The position numbers were made by a program, and so were the translations under genes. Under the pieces are notes generated by a model. It worked only from the letters and a program-made list of their open reading frames with translations. It did not search any database and was not told where the DNA came from. A stretch of 6,562 bases of DNA from an uncultured Chlamydiae bacterium (GTDB lineage: Bacteria; Chlamydiota; Chlamydiia; Chlamydiales; SM23-39), in assembly GCA_903864395.1 (NCBI GenBank), contig CAIPFQ010000247.1, positions 1 through 6,562 of the forward strand. The letters are read 5' to 3'. Below, one piece after another: positions 1 through 6,420 of the stretch (the stretch's first letter is position 1; the number at the start of each line of letters is the position of its first letter).

Positions 1-747
1 ATGAGCGGCTTTTTTTTCTCTCCGAACCAATAGAGCGAGAGGAGCGAGGGCGAGCAAGGAAATTACGCATAAAAAAGAAAAGCCTCTATTTTGCGCTTCC
101 ATGAATGCAAAGGTAAGAAGACCAGAACAAAGAGCAAAATAAAGAAACCCTTGGGTATCCACTTTTGTTGGTCTGGGGCTCACTGAAGGAAGATAGGCGC
201 AAGTGAGAATCCATCCTGCACAGGCAATCGGCAGATTAATCCAAAAAATCCAATGCCAAGAAAATGTTTGAACAAAATAGCCCCCTAACATGGGTGCGGT
301 GATAGAAAACATAGCGCCCAAGCTCACCATAATTCCTAAAGCCTTCCCCCTTTGCTGCGGAGGAAAGAGCTTTGCGACGAACGCATTTTGACAAGGAATC
401 AGAAGAGCGGCTCCGATTCCTTGAAGAATACGGGCGAAAACGAGCCAATAAATATTTGGACTGACTCCACAGAGAGCGGAAGAGAGGGCAAAGAGAGCAA
501 GACCGATGAGCAGAGCGCGTCTTTGGCCGATTTGATCGCAAAGTTTCCCTCCCACGAGAACGAGAATGGCGAGGGTGAGAAGATATGCATTGACCGACCA
601 TTGAAGAAGAACAGTGCTAGCTTCAAAATCTTTTTGGATTGCAGGAAGGGCGACAGGGAGGATCGTTTGGTCCATAAAAGTCATGGCCGTGCCTGGAACG
701 AGAGCCATCAGAGCGAGCCACGGATTTGTCTTAGGTTCTTTATTCAT
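1..747 (-). CDS. MFS exporter of the EmrB/QacA (DHA2) type, partial (C-terminus beyond window)
   Basis: This is a predicted inner-membrane proton-coupled exporter. The reading frame is open for all 249 codons from the ATG at 747 to the left edge, so the C-terminal part lies outside. Translation shows a TM1 motif FMDQTILPVALP (residues 24-35), matching the LDxTIVNVALP signature of the 14-TM DHA2 group; motif A, GKLCDQIGQRR (67-77), in the TM2-TM3 loop; RILQGIGAALLIP (106-118) in TM4; a motif C-like stretch APMLGGYF (151-158); and WHWIFWINLPIA (164-175), typical of EmrB/QacA relatives. About eight hydrophobic segments are visible. The start overlaps the last 8 bases of the EamA-like gene, which suggests translational coupling. 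A weak GGAAAATGG lies upstream. Family assignment is firm; the substrate is unknown, and drug or metabolite export is only a family-level guess. Confidence 0.9.
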   Translation of the reverse strand, partial: MNKEPKTNPWLALMALVPGTAMTFMDQTILPVALPAIQKDFEASTVLLQWSVNAYLLTLAILVLVGGKLCDQIGQRRALLIGLALFALSSALCGVSPNIYWLVFARILQGIGAALLIPCQNAFVAKLFPPQQRGKALGIMVSLGAMFSITAPMLGGYFVQTFSWHWIFWINLPIACAGWILTCAYLPSVSPRPTKVDTQGFLYFALCSGLLTFAFMEAQNRGFSFLCVISLLALAPLALLVRREKKAAH

Positions 748-1615
748 CAGAAGTGACCATTTTCCAGGCTTTTGCTCCGAAAAGATGAATGCAAAGCCCC
801 CCGAGAATCAATCCTGTGGCCGTAATCTTCCACCAATGAAGCTCTTCTCCAAAAATAAGACTGGAGCTCCACATGCCGATGATGGGGACTAAAAGCGTAA
901 AAGGAGCTATTTTAGATAAGGGGTATTGCTGTAAAAGATAGTTCCAGATTCCAAACCCTAAGACGGTAGATCCGTAGGCAATGTAGAGCATACAGCCGAA
1001 ATGGGGCCACGAAAGGTTCTGCAGCGTTGAGACGATAGCCTCCGTGCCTTCTAGAACAAAGGACAGGGCAAGAAGCGGCAATGTGGCGAAAAGACTGCCC
1101 CAAATGACCAGAGAAAGACCGCCCCCTAACGTTTTAGCGATTAGATTTCCAACGGCCCACAGAGTGGCTGTGCTTAAAATCAAAACGATCCCTAAAAGGC
1201 TGACATCGCCACCAGTGTGGGAGAGAATGAAGGGGAGGCCAGAAAATGCGATGATGGCTCCTGCCGCCTGCCAAAATAGAAATTTTTCGCCTAAAAATAC
1301 CACCGCGAGGGTAATCGCAAAAAACGACTGAAACTGAAGGAGAACGGAAGCGAGCCCTGGGCTAATACTCGACTGCATTGCGCTAAAGAGACAGGAAAAC
1401 TGAAGAACAAACATAATTAAGCTATATAGAAAAATTTTTTTTAATGGAATCGTAGGGCGTTTAATAAAAAAAATAGCGGGAAATGCAGAGAAAAAGAAAC
1501 GGGTAAAACAAAGAAAGATCGGGGGGATGCCGCCAAGGCTGAGTTTAATTGCGATAAAATTTCCTCCCCAGATGGTGATGATAAGGAGAAGGAAAAAAAA
1601 ATGAGTTAAAGTCAC
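740..1615 (-). CDS. eamA: EamA-family (drug/metabolite transporter) permease, YdeD-like
   Basis: This is a 291-residue, ten-segment inner-membrane transporter of the DMT superfamily with two EamA repeats (about residues 4-131 and 140-280). The conserved repeat ends are visible as FLGEKFLFWQAAG (107-119) and FGEELHWWKITATG (255-268). Several stretches resemble E. coli EamA/YdeD, the O-acetylserine/cysteine exporter, as I remember it: FPAIFFIKRP (45-54), GLASVLLQFQSFF (87-99), SLVIW (168-172), FGIWNYLL (221-228) and LLVPIIG (241-247). Length is normal for the family. The start is GTG; no upstream ATG is in frame, and the WGGNF motif of TM1 then sits at residues 16-20 as in relatives. No clear Shine-Dalgarno sequence is present, and a hairpin occupies that spot. 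The gene lies 25 bp after the unknown gene and overlaps the MFS gene by 8 bp. Amino-acid or metabolite export is likely; cysteine specificity is inference. Confidence 0.88.
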   Translation of the reverse strand: MTLTHFFFLLLIITIWGGNFIAIKLSLGGIPPIFLCFTRFFFSAFPAIFFIKRPTIPLKKIFLYSLIMFVLQFSCLFSAMQSSISPGLASVLLQFQSFFAITLAVVFLGEKFLFWQAAGAIIAFSGLPFILSHTGGDVSLLGIVLILSTATLWAVGNLIAKTLGGGLSLVIWGSLFATLPLLALSFVLEGTEAIVSTLQNLSWPHFGCMLYIAYGSTVLGFGIWNYLLQQYPLSKIAPFTLLVPIIGMWSSSLIFGEELHWWKITATGLILGGLCIHLFGAKAWKMVTSDE

Positions 1616-1639
1616 AGTGGCACGTATGTTGTGCCTACT
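1616..1639 (-). repeat. hairpin just before the eamA GTG start
   Basis: On the minus strand AGT-A-GGCAC, a 7-nt loop, then GTGCC-ACT forms an eight-pair stem with one bulged base, and the GTG start codon follows directly. It fills the 25-bp gap between the unknown gene and eamA, where a ribosome binding site would be expected. No U-tract follows immediately, so a terminator is less likely than a translational or processing element. Confidence 0.5.
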
Positions 1640-1640
1640 A

Positions 1641-2270
1641 CTATAAGGACAACCCTGATTTTATAACAATAGGATGAAATTTATTTTGCAAAACATCCCC
1701 GAAAGAGTATCCTAATTTTTTTAAAGCATTCGTCGCTGGATCTTTTGGGTTGTGAATATAAACAGCGCTATCGGCTAGGGCGTAAGCGATGATGTAAAGA
1801 TCTGCTTTTGTTTTGGCCAAAAGGGGCCAGTCCAACAAGATATGCGGCTTGACAAAGAGAATTTGCTGTTGGCTGTGGGGAAAAGGGGGGATGCCTGGCG
1901 CTGCGCTTCTGCGAGGGGGGCTTTCAATGGCAAGAGAGGCAAAGATCGCAATGAGGGCAAGGCCTTGGATAGAAAACATGTCCTTACAGGGGACTGTCTG
2001 ATGAGGGGCGCTTTGAGGAGTTACCCACTGATCGCAGGCGATGCGCAAAGATTTTCCTGTAAGAGAGAGAGCTGTGGGAGCGAGACCGTGGCTCGATAGA
2101 GCTCGCAAAAATTCTTCTTCTCTCCAAAGATCGCGCCCAAAAGGGATTTTATCCGCGGCTTTTTTTGCGGTGATAAAAAGAGTGGGCGAATCAAAAGGAA
2201 CCCCCTCAAATTCAATATAGCCATTTTTAGAGAAAAAGGAGGCTTGTTGCGACGAGATGACTGTTCTCAT
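1641..2270 (-). CDS. conserved-looking protein of unknown function, downstream of dapL
   Basis: This is a 209-residue protein that I cannot assign to a characterised family. It has no signal peptide. One hydrophobic stretch, FSIQGLALIAIFASLAI (99-115), is too mixed to call a membrane helix with confidence, so the protein is probably cytosolic. The N-terminus, FFSKNGYIEFEGV (12-24), resembles the opening of phytanoyl-CoA dioxygenase-like (PhyH) proteins, but no HxD...H iron-binding set stands out, so the resemblance may be accidental. The C-terminal part, LYIIAYALADSAVYIHNP (158-175) then LGYSFGDVLQNKFHP (186-200), looks like a folded globular domain. The ATG at 2270 follows AAGGA with 4-nt spacing and starts 1 bp after the dapL stop, so it is co-transcribed and probably translationally coupled. 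In C. trachomatis, dapL (CT390) is also next to an unannotated gene (CT391), from memory; this may be its counterpart. Confidence 0.82.
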   Translation of the reverse strand: MRTVISSQQASFFSKNGYIEFEGVPFDSPTLFITAKKAADKIPFGRDLWREEEFLRALSSHGLAPTALSLTGKSLRIACDQWVTPQSAPHQTVPCKDMFSIQGLALIAIFASLAIESPPRRSAAPGIPPFPHSQQQILFVKPHILLDWPLLAKTKADLYIIAYALADSAVYIHNPKDPATNALKKLGYSFGDVLQNKFHPIVIKSGLSL

Positions 2271-2271
2271 A

Positions 2272-3495
2272 CTATCCTTTTTTTAGTTGCGCGAGGGCTT
2301 TTTGCAGTGTTTCCCTTGTTGCGAACGCAGAGAAGCGGACAAAACCCTCTCCCGCTTTTCCAAAGCCGCTGCCTGGAATGGCGACGATTTGATGCTGTTC
2401 TAAGAGATGATCAAAAAAATCCCAAGAAGGGGTTTCGCACAGAGTTTTGCACCAAAGATACGGAGAATCCACGCCTCCATAGACTGTGTACCCTATATTT
2501 TTGAGCCCTTCGCTAAAAAAGCGGGCTCTCTCTAGGTAGGAAGAGACGAGTCCTTTGACTTCCTTTTTTCCTTCTTCTGTAAATAAAGCTTCAGCGGCTC
2601 TTTGAATGGGATAAGCCACTCCGTTAAATTTTGTTTGATGGCGGCGATTCCAAAGAGCATGGATAGAAAACTCTTCTTCGTGGTCGATGATTTTTAACGC
2701 GCGGGGCACAACGGTATAAGAGCAGCGCAGGCCTGTAAATCCTGCCGATTTTGAAAAGGTGCGAAATTCTACAGCCACCTCTTTCGCCCCCTCGATTTCG
2801 TAAATGCTGCGAGGGATGTTTGGGCTCGTCACGAAATCGCTATAGGCACCATCGATGAGAAGGATCGATCCATGGTTTTTTGCATAGCCTATCCAATCTT
2901 CAAGCGTTTTTCTTGTGAGAGCGACCCCCGTCGGATTATTTGGGCAACAAAGGTAAATGAGATCGAATGGCTGTGCGTAGGGGGGAAGAGAGGGTTGAAA
3001 ATTATTTTTTTCGAGACATTCAAGGTAAGCCACGCCCGCGTAGCGCCCCTGTTTTGTCATAGGGCGCGTGCGACCGGCCATGACATTCGATGCAAGGTAC
3101 ACGGGGTAGGTTGGATCAGGGATGGCGATTTTGTTATTTATATCGAAAAGTTCTTGAAAGTTTGCTATATCGCTTTGAGCCCCGTCTGAGATAAAAATTT
3201 CGCTGGGGTCGATCCCTAAACGTTCATATTCATGGGTCGCTATCGTTTCGCGAAGAAAAGAGTAGCCCTCTGAGGGCCCATAGCCGCGAAATCCTTTTGA
3301 GTCTCCCATTTCGCAAGACGCTGTGCAAAGAGCCCGAATCGCCGAGGGTGGCAAAGGCTCGGAAATATCTCCAATGCCGAGATCTAAAATTTCGGCGCTC
3401 GGATTCTTTTCACGGTATTTTGCAATCCTTCGTTCGATTTCTGGAAAAAGATAGTTTTGAGAGAGTTTTGAAAAGTGATGATTGAGTTTCGCCAT
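2272..3495 (-). CDS. dapL: LL-diaminopimelate aminotransferase
   Basis: This PLP-dependent class I/II aminotransferase converts tetrahydrodipicolinate directly to LL-diaminopimelate with glutamate as amino donor, bypassing the DapC/D/E steps toward meso-DAP for peptidoglycan and lysine. From the ATG at 3495 the protein has 407 residues, close to the usual length of roughly 400-410. It begins MAKLNHHFSKL and continues YLFPEI, as DapL proteins do. Visible motifs are LDLGIGDISEPLP (37-49), the substrate-loop GFRGYGPSEGY (68-78), IPDPTYPVY (125-133), CPNNPTG (184-190), DGAYSDF (215-221), the Schiff-base lysine in TFSKSAGFTGLR (K249), and the carboxylate-binding arginine in GFVRFSAF (R387). An upstream in-frame TTG at 3522 would add nine residues, but the family N-terminus favours 3495. 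It is first in the minus-strand cluster and divergent from rnc. The role is known for chlamydial and plant DapL; assignment here is by motif. Confidence 0.96.
   Translation of the reverse strand: MAKLNHHFSKLSQNYLFPEIERRIAKYREKNPSAEILDLGIGDISEPLPPSAIRALCTASCEMGDSKGFRGYGPSEGYSFLRETIATHEYERLGIDPSEIFISDGAQSDIANFQELFDINNKIAIPDPTYPVYLASNVMAGRTRPMTKQGRYAGVAYLECLEKNNFQPSLPPYAQPFDLIYLCCPNNPTGVALTRKTLEDWIGYAKNHGSILLIDGAYSDFVTSPNIPRSIYEIEGAKEVAVEFRTFSKSAGFTGLRCSYTVVPRALKIIDHEEEFSIHALWNRRHQTKFNGVAYPIQRAAEALFTEEGKKEVKGLVSSYLERARFFSEGLKNIGYTVYGGVDSPYLWCKTLCETPSWDFFDHLLEQHQIVAIPGSGFGKAGEGFVRFSAFATRETLQKALAQLKKG
2275..2279 (-). promoter_or_regulatory. ribosome binding site for the unknown gene
   Basis: The minus strand reads AAGGA, then TAGT, then the ATG at 2270. 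The site lies inside the last codons of dapL. It is the clearest Shine-Dalgarno sequence in the minus-strand cluster and supports the start chosen for the 209-residue protein. Confidence 0.6.
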
Positions 3496-3520
3496 AGGAG
3501 CTGAGTCTACACGAAAGGGC

Positions 3521-3530
3521 AATAATTAGA
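3521..3530. promoter_or_regulatory. candidate divergent -10 elements between dapL and rnc
   Basis: The plus strand has AATAAT at 3521-3526 (five of six matches to TATAAT), which would start transcripts near 3533 toward rnc. The minus strand has TCTAAT at 3530-3525 (also five of six), which would start transcripts near 3518 toward dapL, leaving a leader of about 23 nt. The two elements overlap by two bases. Neither has a good -35 hexamer at 16-18 bp, so this is tentative. If the plus-strand call is right, the rnc ATG at 3536 would be almost leaderless, which favours a later rnc start. Confidence 0.3.
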
Positions 3531-3571
3531 CTAGTATGAAAACGTTCTTTCCTTGTATGATTTGCCTTTTT

Positions 3572-4285
3572 ATGGATGTGATGGAACGGTTTAAAAATAA
3601 CATTGCCTCGATTGAGGAGAAGCTTGGGTATGCATTTGAAGATCAATCTCTTTTAATTTTGGCTTTCACACATCGCTCTTTTGTGAATGAGGCGAAAGGG
3701 ATTGTTGAGGGGCATAATGAGCGTTTGGAATTTTTGGGGGACGCTGTTTTGGGTCTTGTCTTGTCAGATTATTTATACCATCGATTTCCTGAGGCGCCAG
3801 AAGGGGATCTTTCTCAAATGCGCTCTCGCCTTGTAGACGCTAATTCTTGCGCCCGTTATCTACAAAAACTAGGCCTTGAAGAGGCGATTATTTTGGGCAA
3901 GGGAGAAAGGCTTGGGGAGGGGAAAGCGAAAACGTCCATTCAATCGGATGTGTTTGAAGCCCTGATTGCAGCTCTTTATCTCGATGGCGGGCTCGTTATT
4001 GTGAAATCGTTTTTTCTCTGTCATTTTGAAGCGGATATTGAGGAGGTCGCTGGGAGCCCAGCGCGCAACTACAAGGCTGAGCTTCAAGACTTTTCTCAAA
4101 AGAAATTTCAAAAGGCCCCTGAGTATGCAGTGATTCAAGAGACAGGCCCGGATCATGCAAAAATGTTTCATGTTAGGGTTCTTGTAAATGGAGATGCAAT
4201 GGGCGTAGGCATGGGCGCTTCAAAAAAACAGGCGGAGCAAGGCGCCGCTTTCGCGGCTTTGGCCAAATTAGGGGTACGTTCATGA
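3572..4285 (+). CDS. rnc: ribonuclease III
   Basis: This is the double-strand-specific endoribonuclease that matures rRNA precursors and cuts structured mRNAs; it acts as a homodimer in the cytoplasm. The frame extends back to an ATG at 3536 (249 residues). I chose 3572 (MDVMERF, 237 residues) because the extra 12 residues are hydrophobic and unlike RNase III N-termini; 3581 is also possible. Numbered from 3536, the signature HNERLEFLGDAVL covers 60-72, and all four metal-binding acidic residues are present: E62, D69, D138 and E141 (the last two in SDVFEAL). EGDLSQMRSRLV (89-100) is also typical. The C-terminal double-stranded RNA-binding domain spans about 176-247, with NYKAELQ, GPDHAKMF and GASKKQAEQGAA. 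The stop codon overlaps the radA start as ATGA, so the two are coupled. rnc-radA-hemC matches the Chlamydia order. Confidence 0.95.
   Translation: MDVMERFKNNIASIEEKLGYAFEDQSLLILAFTHRSFVNEAKGIVEGHNERLEFLGDAVLGLVLSDYLYHRFPEAPEGDLSQMRSRLVDANSCARYLQKLGLEEAIILGKGERLGEGKAKTSIQSDVFEALIAALYLDGGLVIVKSFFLCHFEADIEEVAGSPARNYKAELQDFSQKKFQKAPEYAVIQETGPDHAKMFHVRVLVNGDAMGVGMGASKKQAEQGAAFAALAKLGVRS
4270..4274 (+). promoter_or_regulatory. ribosome binding site for radA
   Basis: AGGGG lies 7 nt before the ATG at 4282, within the last codons of rnc. It fixes the radA start and fits translation coupled to rnc through the ATGA overlap. Confidence 0.6.
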
Positions 4286-5664
4286 GCAAAGTAAAAACGA
4301 TTTGGGCGTGCAAAGATTGCGGGCACAACCAATTGAAGTGGACGGGGAGTTGTCCTTCTTGTCAAAATTGGAATACGCTGGTCGAAGAGGTGACGACGAG
4401 CGAGGTGAAATCTCGCTTCGAGTCAAAGCGCTCTGAGGGGGCTAGGCCTGTGCGGATCGGCGATGTCCGCTCTGGAGAGGCAAAGCGCATTATGACGAAG
4501 ATGGGGGAGCTCGATCGGATTTTCGGTGGAGGCATTGTTGAGGGCTCTTTAGTGCTTGTTGGCGGCGAGCCTGGGGTGGGAAAATCGACTCTTCTTTTGC
4601 AGCTTGCCAACGCGCTGGCTTTGCAGGGGCTCACGGTGCTCTATGTGTGTGGAGAAGAATCGACGGAACAAACTTCTTTGCGCGCCAAGCGGCTGGGGAT
4701 CGAGCATCAAAATATTTACCTGTTGAGTGAAACGGTTTTTTCCACCATCCGCGCGCATATCGATCAACTGAAGCCTGATGCGGTGATTGCCGATTCTGTG
4801 CAGATTATTTATAAGTCGGAGCTTTCTTCTTCGCCAGGGTCTGTCGTTCAGGTGCGTGAGATTGCGATGGAATTTATGCATTTAGCGAAGGGGGAGGGAA
4901 TTACTTCTTTTCTCATTGGGCATGTGACGAAATCGGGCGAGCTTGCGGGGCCTCGCGTTTTAGAGCATATTGTCGATACGGTTCTCGAATTTGAAGGGGA
5001 TCGGCAAAATGGGTATCGACTGCTTCGCTCTGTGAAAAATCGGTTTGGTCCTACGGATGAAATTGCGATTTTTCAAATGAAGGAAACGGGGCTTTGTGAA
5101 GTGCCAAATCCGTCGGAGGTGTTTTTGGAGGGGAGGGTGCGTGAGCTGGCCGGTTCTGTGATTGTGCCAGGTCTTGAAGGGGCGCGCTCCTTTTTGCTTG
5201 AAATTCAAGCACTTGTCACGCAGACAGCCTTTGCTACCCCATCGCGCAAATCGACAGGGCTCGATCAAAATCGGATGGCTCTTCTTCTTGCTGTTTTGGA
5301 AAAAAGGATGAAATTTCCTCTGCATCACTGCGATGTATTTGTGGCTTTAACGGGGGGGCTGAAAATCGTAGAGCCTGCGATTGACTTGGGGATTTTGCTT
5401 GCGATCGCCTCTTCGTTTGAGAACCGATGTCTCTCTTCTGATCTCGTGGTTCTTGGCGAAGTGGGATTGGGCGGCGAGGTGCGTGCGGTGAGCCGTGTGG
5501 AGACGCGCTTGAAAGAGGCGATTCATATGGGATTTCGCAAATGTATTTTGCCACGGCGCAATTTGAAAGGAATCTCGCCACAAATTAGTGAGAAAATCTC
5601 TCTTGTTGGTGTTGACTTAGTCGATGATGCGATGCAAAATGTGTTGGGAAGTGGGGCAACATAG
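4282..5664 (+). CDS. radA: DNA repair protein RadA (Sms)
   Basis: RadA is a RecA-related ATPase with helicase activity that extends heteroduplex DNA and helps resolve branched recombination intermediates; it is cytosolic and DNA-bound. The 460-residue protein is full length (family about 450-460). An N-terminal zinc finger uses C10, C13, C24 and C27 (WACKDCGH...GSCPSCQNW). The RecA-like core has Walker A GEPGVGKS (95-102), a Walker B region DAVIADS (166-172) ending in the catalytic-region aspartate, and the RadA-specific KNRFG motif (252-256). After this comes the Lon-protease-like C-terminal domain (about 275-455), with LTGGLKIVEPAIDLGILLAIASS (starting at 356) and LGEVGLGGEVR (391-401); as in other RadA proteins, it lacks the Lon catalytic serine and is a scaffold. 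The ATG overlaps the rnc stop. The stop codon lies in the left arm of a 10-bp inverted repeat preceding hemC. Confidence 0.96.
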   Translation: MSKVKTIWACKDCGHNQLKWTGSCPSCQNWNTLVEEVTTSEVKSRFESKRSEGARPVRIGDVRSGEAKRIMTKMGELDRIFGGGIVEGSLVLVGGEPGVGKSTLLLQLANALALQGLTVLYVCGEESTEQTSLRAKRLGIEHQNIYLLSETVFSTIRAHIDQLKPDAVIADSVQIIYKSELSSSPGSVVQVREIAMEFMHLAKGEGITSFLIGHVTKSGELAGPRVLEHIVDTVLEFEGDRQNGYRLLRSVKNRFGPTDEIAIFQMKETGLCEVPNPSEVFLEGRVRELAGSVIVPGLEGARSFLLEIQALVTQTAFATPSRKSTGLDQNRMALLLAVLEKRMKFPLHHCDVFVALTGGLKIVEPAIDLGILLAIASSFENRCLSSDLVVLGEVGLGGEVRAVSRVETRLKEAIHMGFRKCILPRRNLKGISPQISEKISLVGVDLVDDAMQNVLGSGAT

Positions 5665-5694
5665 AAGGGCTTGACGCGTCACTGCTTCTATGTT
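5658..5694 (+). repeat. 10-bp inverted repeat with a nested palindrome between radA and hemC
   Basis: AACATAGAAG (5658-5667) and CTTCTATGTT (5685-5694) are perfect reverse complements separated by 17 nt. The left arm contains the radA stop codon. The loop contains the 10-bp palindrome TGACGCGTCA (5672-5681). As RNA this gives a 10-bp stem, an internal loop and a small apical hairpin. The bases that follow (TTCAATTCTTAAA) are not a U-tract, so it is not a standard rho-independent terminator. It could be a processing or stability element, a weak terminator, or a DNA-binding site. Confidence 0.65.
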
Positions 5695-5706
5695 CAATTC
5701 TTAAAC

Positions 5707-5710
5707 GAGG
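5707..5710 (+). promoter_or_regulatory. ribosome binding site for hemC
   Basis: GAGG is followed by AAA and the ATG at 5714. The spacing is short, but this is the only purine-rich match near the start, and it supports the start at MLKIGARSTP, which aligns with the usual HemC N-terminus. Confidence 0.45.
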
Positions 5711-5713
5711 AAA

Positions 5714-6376
5714 ATGTTGAAAATTGGAGCGCGCTCGACGCCGCTGTCTCGTGCGCAGTTTGAAGAGGTGTCTCGTGAAATTCTTGCGCGCGACCCTTCT
5801 CTTGTTTTAGAGCCTGTTTGGGCGAGCAGCCCTGGGGATCGAGATAAAAGCACTTCGCTGCGCGGCTTGGAAAAAACAGATTTTTTTACTCGCGATCTCG
5901 ATGAGATGCTTTTGCGCGGAGACATAGATCTAGCGATCCATTCTGCAAAAGATTTGCCCGATCCTCTGCCAAAGGGGCTCGTTCTTATTGCTTTGACGCA
6001 AGGTCTTGATCCAAGGGATAGTTTGGTGCTGCGTGAGGGGCTCTCTTTGGAAACAATGCCAAAGAATGCCGTGATCGCGACCTCGAGTGCCAGGCGAGAA
6101 GTGGCTGCTCGCGCTTTATGTCCGACGTTTCGTTTCGTTGATTTGCGCGGCTCTATTGCAGAGCGCTTGGCAAAGCTTTTTTCGGGGGAAGTTGATGGGG
6201 TGATTGTCGCGGAAGCGGCGCTGATTCGGCTAAAAAAAACGCATCTCAATCGCGTGTTTCTTCCAGGGGATACAACACCTTTACAAGGAAAGCTTGCGAT
6301 TGTGGGTCGCTCAGGGGATTCGACACCTTTTTGTAATCGCTTAAATCTATTTTTATCCAAGTTCTTGTCAATGTAA
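5714..6376 (+). CDS. hemC: hydroxymethylbilane synthase (porphobilinogen deaminase), C-terminally short form
   Basis: HemC joins four porphobilinogen molecules into hydroxymethylbilane for heme synthesis. This protein has 220 residues, against about 300-320 for most bacteria. Domains 1 and 2 are recognisable: IGARSTPLSRAQ (4-15), TRDLDEMLLRGDIDLAIHSAKDLP (starting at 59) with the catalytic aspartate D80, DPRDSLV (99-105), ATSSARRE (122-129), LRGSIAERL (144-152) and DGVIVAEAALIRL (161-173). The cofactor-binding arginines appear kept (R7, R127, R128, R145, R151). The protein ends soon after PLQGKLAIVGRS, where domain 3 with the dipyrromethane-attaching cysteine normally follows. I recall chlamydial HemC being short too (about 241 residues), so this is probably a lineage trait rather than a fresh truncation, but no domain 3 is found downstream in any frame. 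It sits 49 bp after radA. Confidence 0.93.
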   Translation: MLKIGARSTPLSRAQFEEVSREILARDPSLVLEPVWASSPGDRDKSTSLRGLEKTDFFTRDLDEMLLRGDIDLAIHSAKDLPDPLPKGLVLIALTQGLDPRDSLVLREGLSLETMPKNAVIATSSARREVAARALCPTFRFVDLRGSIAERLAKLFSGEVDGVIVAEAALIRLKKTHLNRVFLPGDTTPLQGKLAIVGRSGDSTPFCNRLNLFLSKFLSM

Positions 6377-6420
6377 GGCTGTCTATTTTTACATAAAAAT
6401 GAACCCAGGGGCGTTGACAA
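6365..6420 (+). repeat. nested inverted repeats spanning the hemC stop
   Basis: TTGTCAA (6365-6371) and TTGACAA (6414-6420) are perfect reverse complements, and the stem can extend inward by three more pairs using two G-U wobbles (to 6374 and 6411). Inside it, ATTTTTA (6385-6391), CA, TAAAAAT (6394-6400) forms a second 7-bp inverted repeat. An alternative pairing joins ATGTAA (6371-6376, containing the stop) with TTACAT (6389-6394). All stems are AT-rich, so RNA stability would be modest. Confidence 0.45.

Noticed and set aside
352..756. 134-codon plus-strand frame at the left
   Set aside because: It lies opposite the MFS exporter, whose motifs are unmistakable, and its composition is charged and low in structure.
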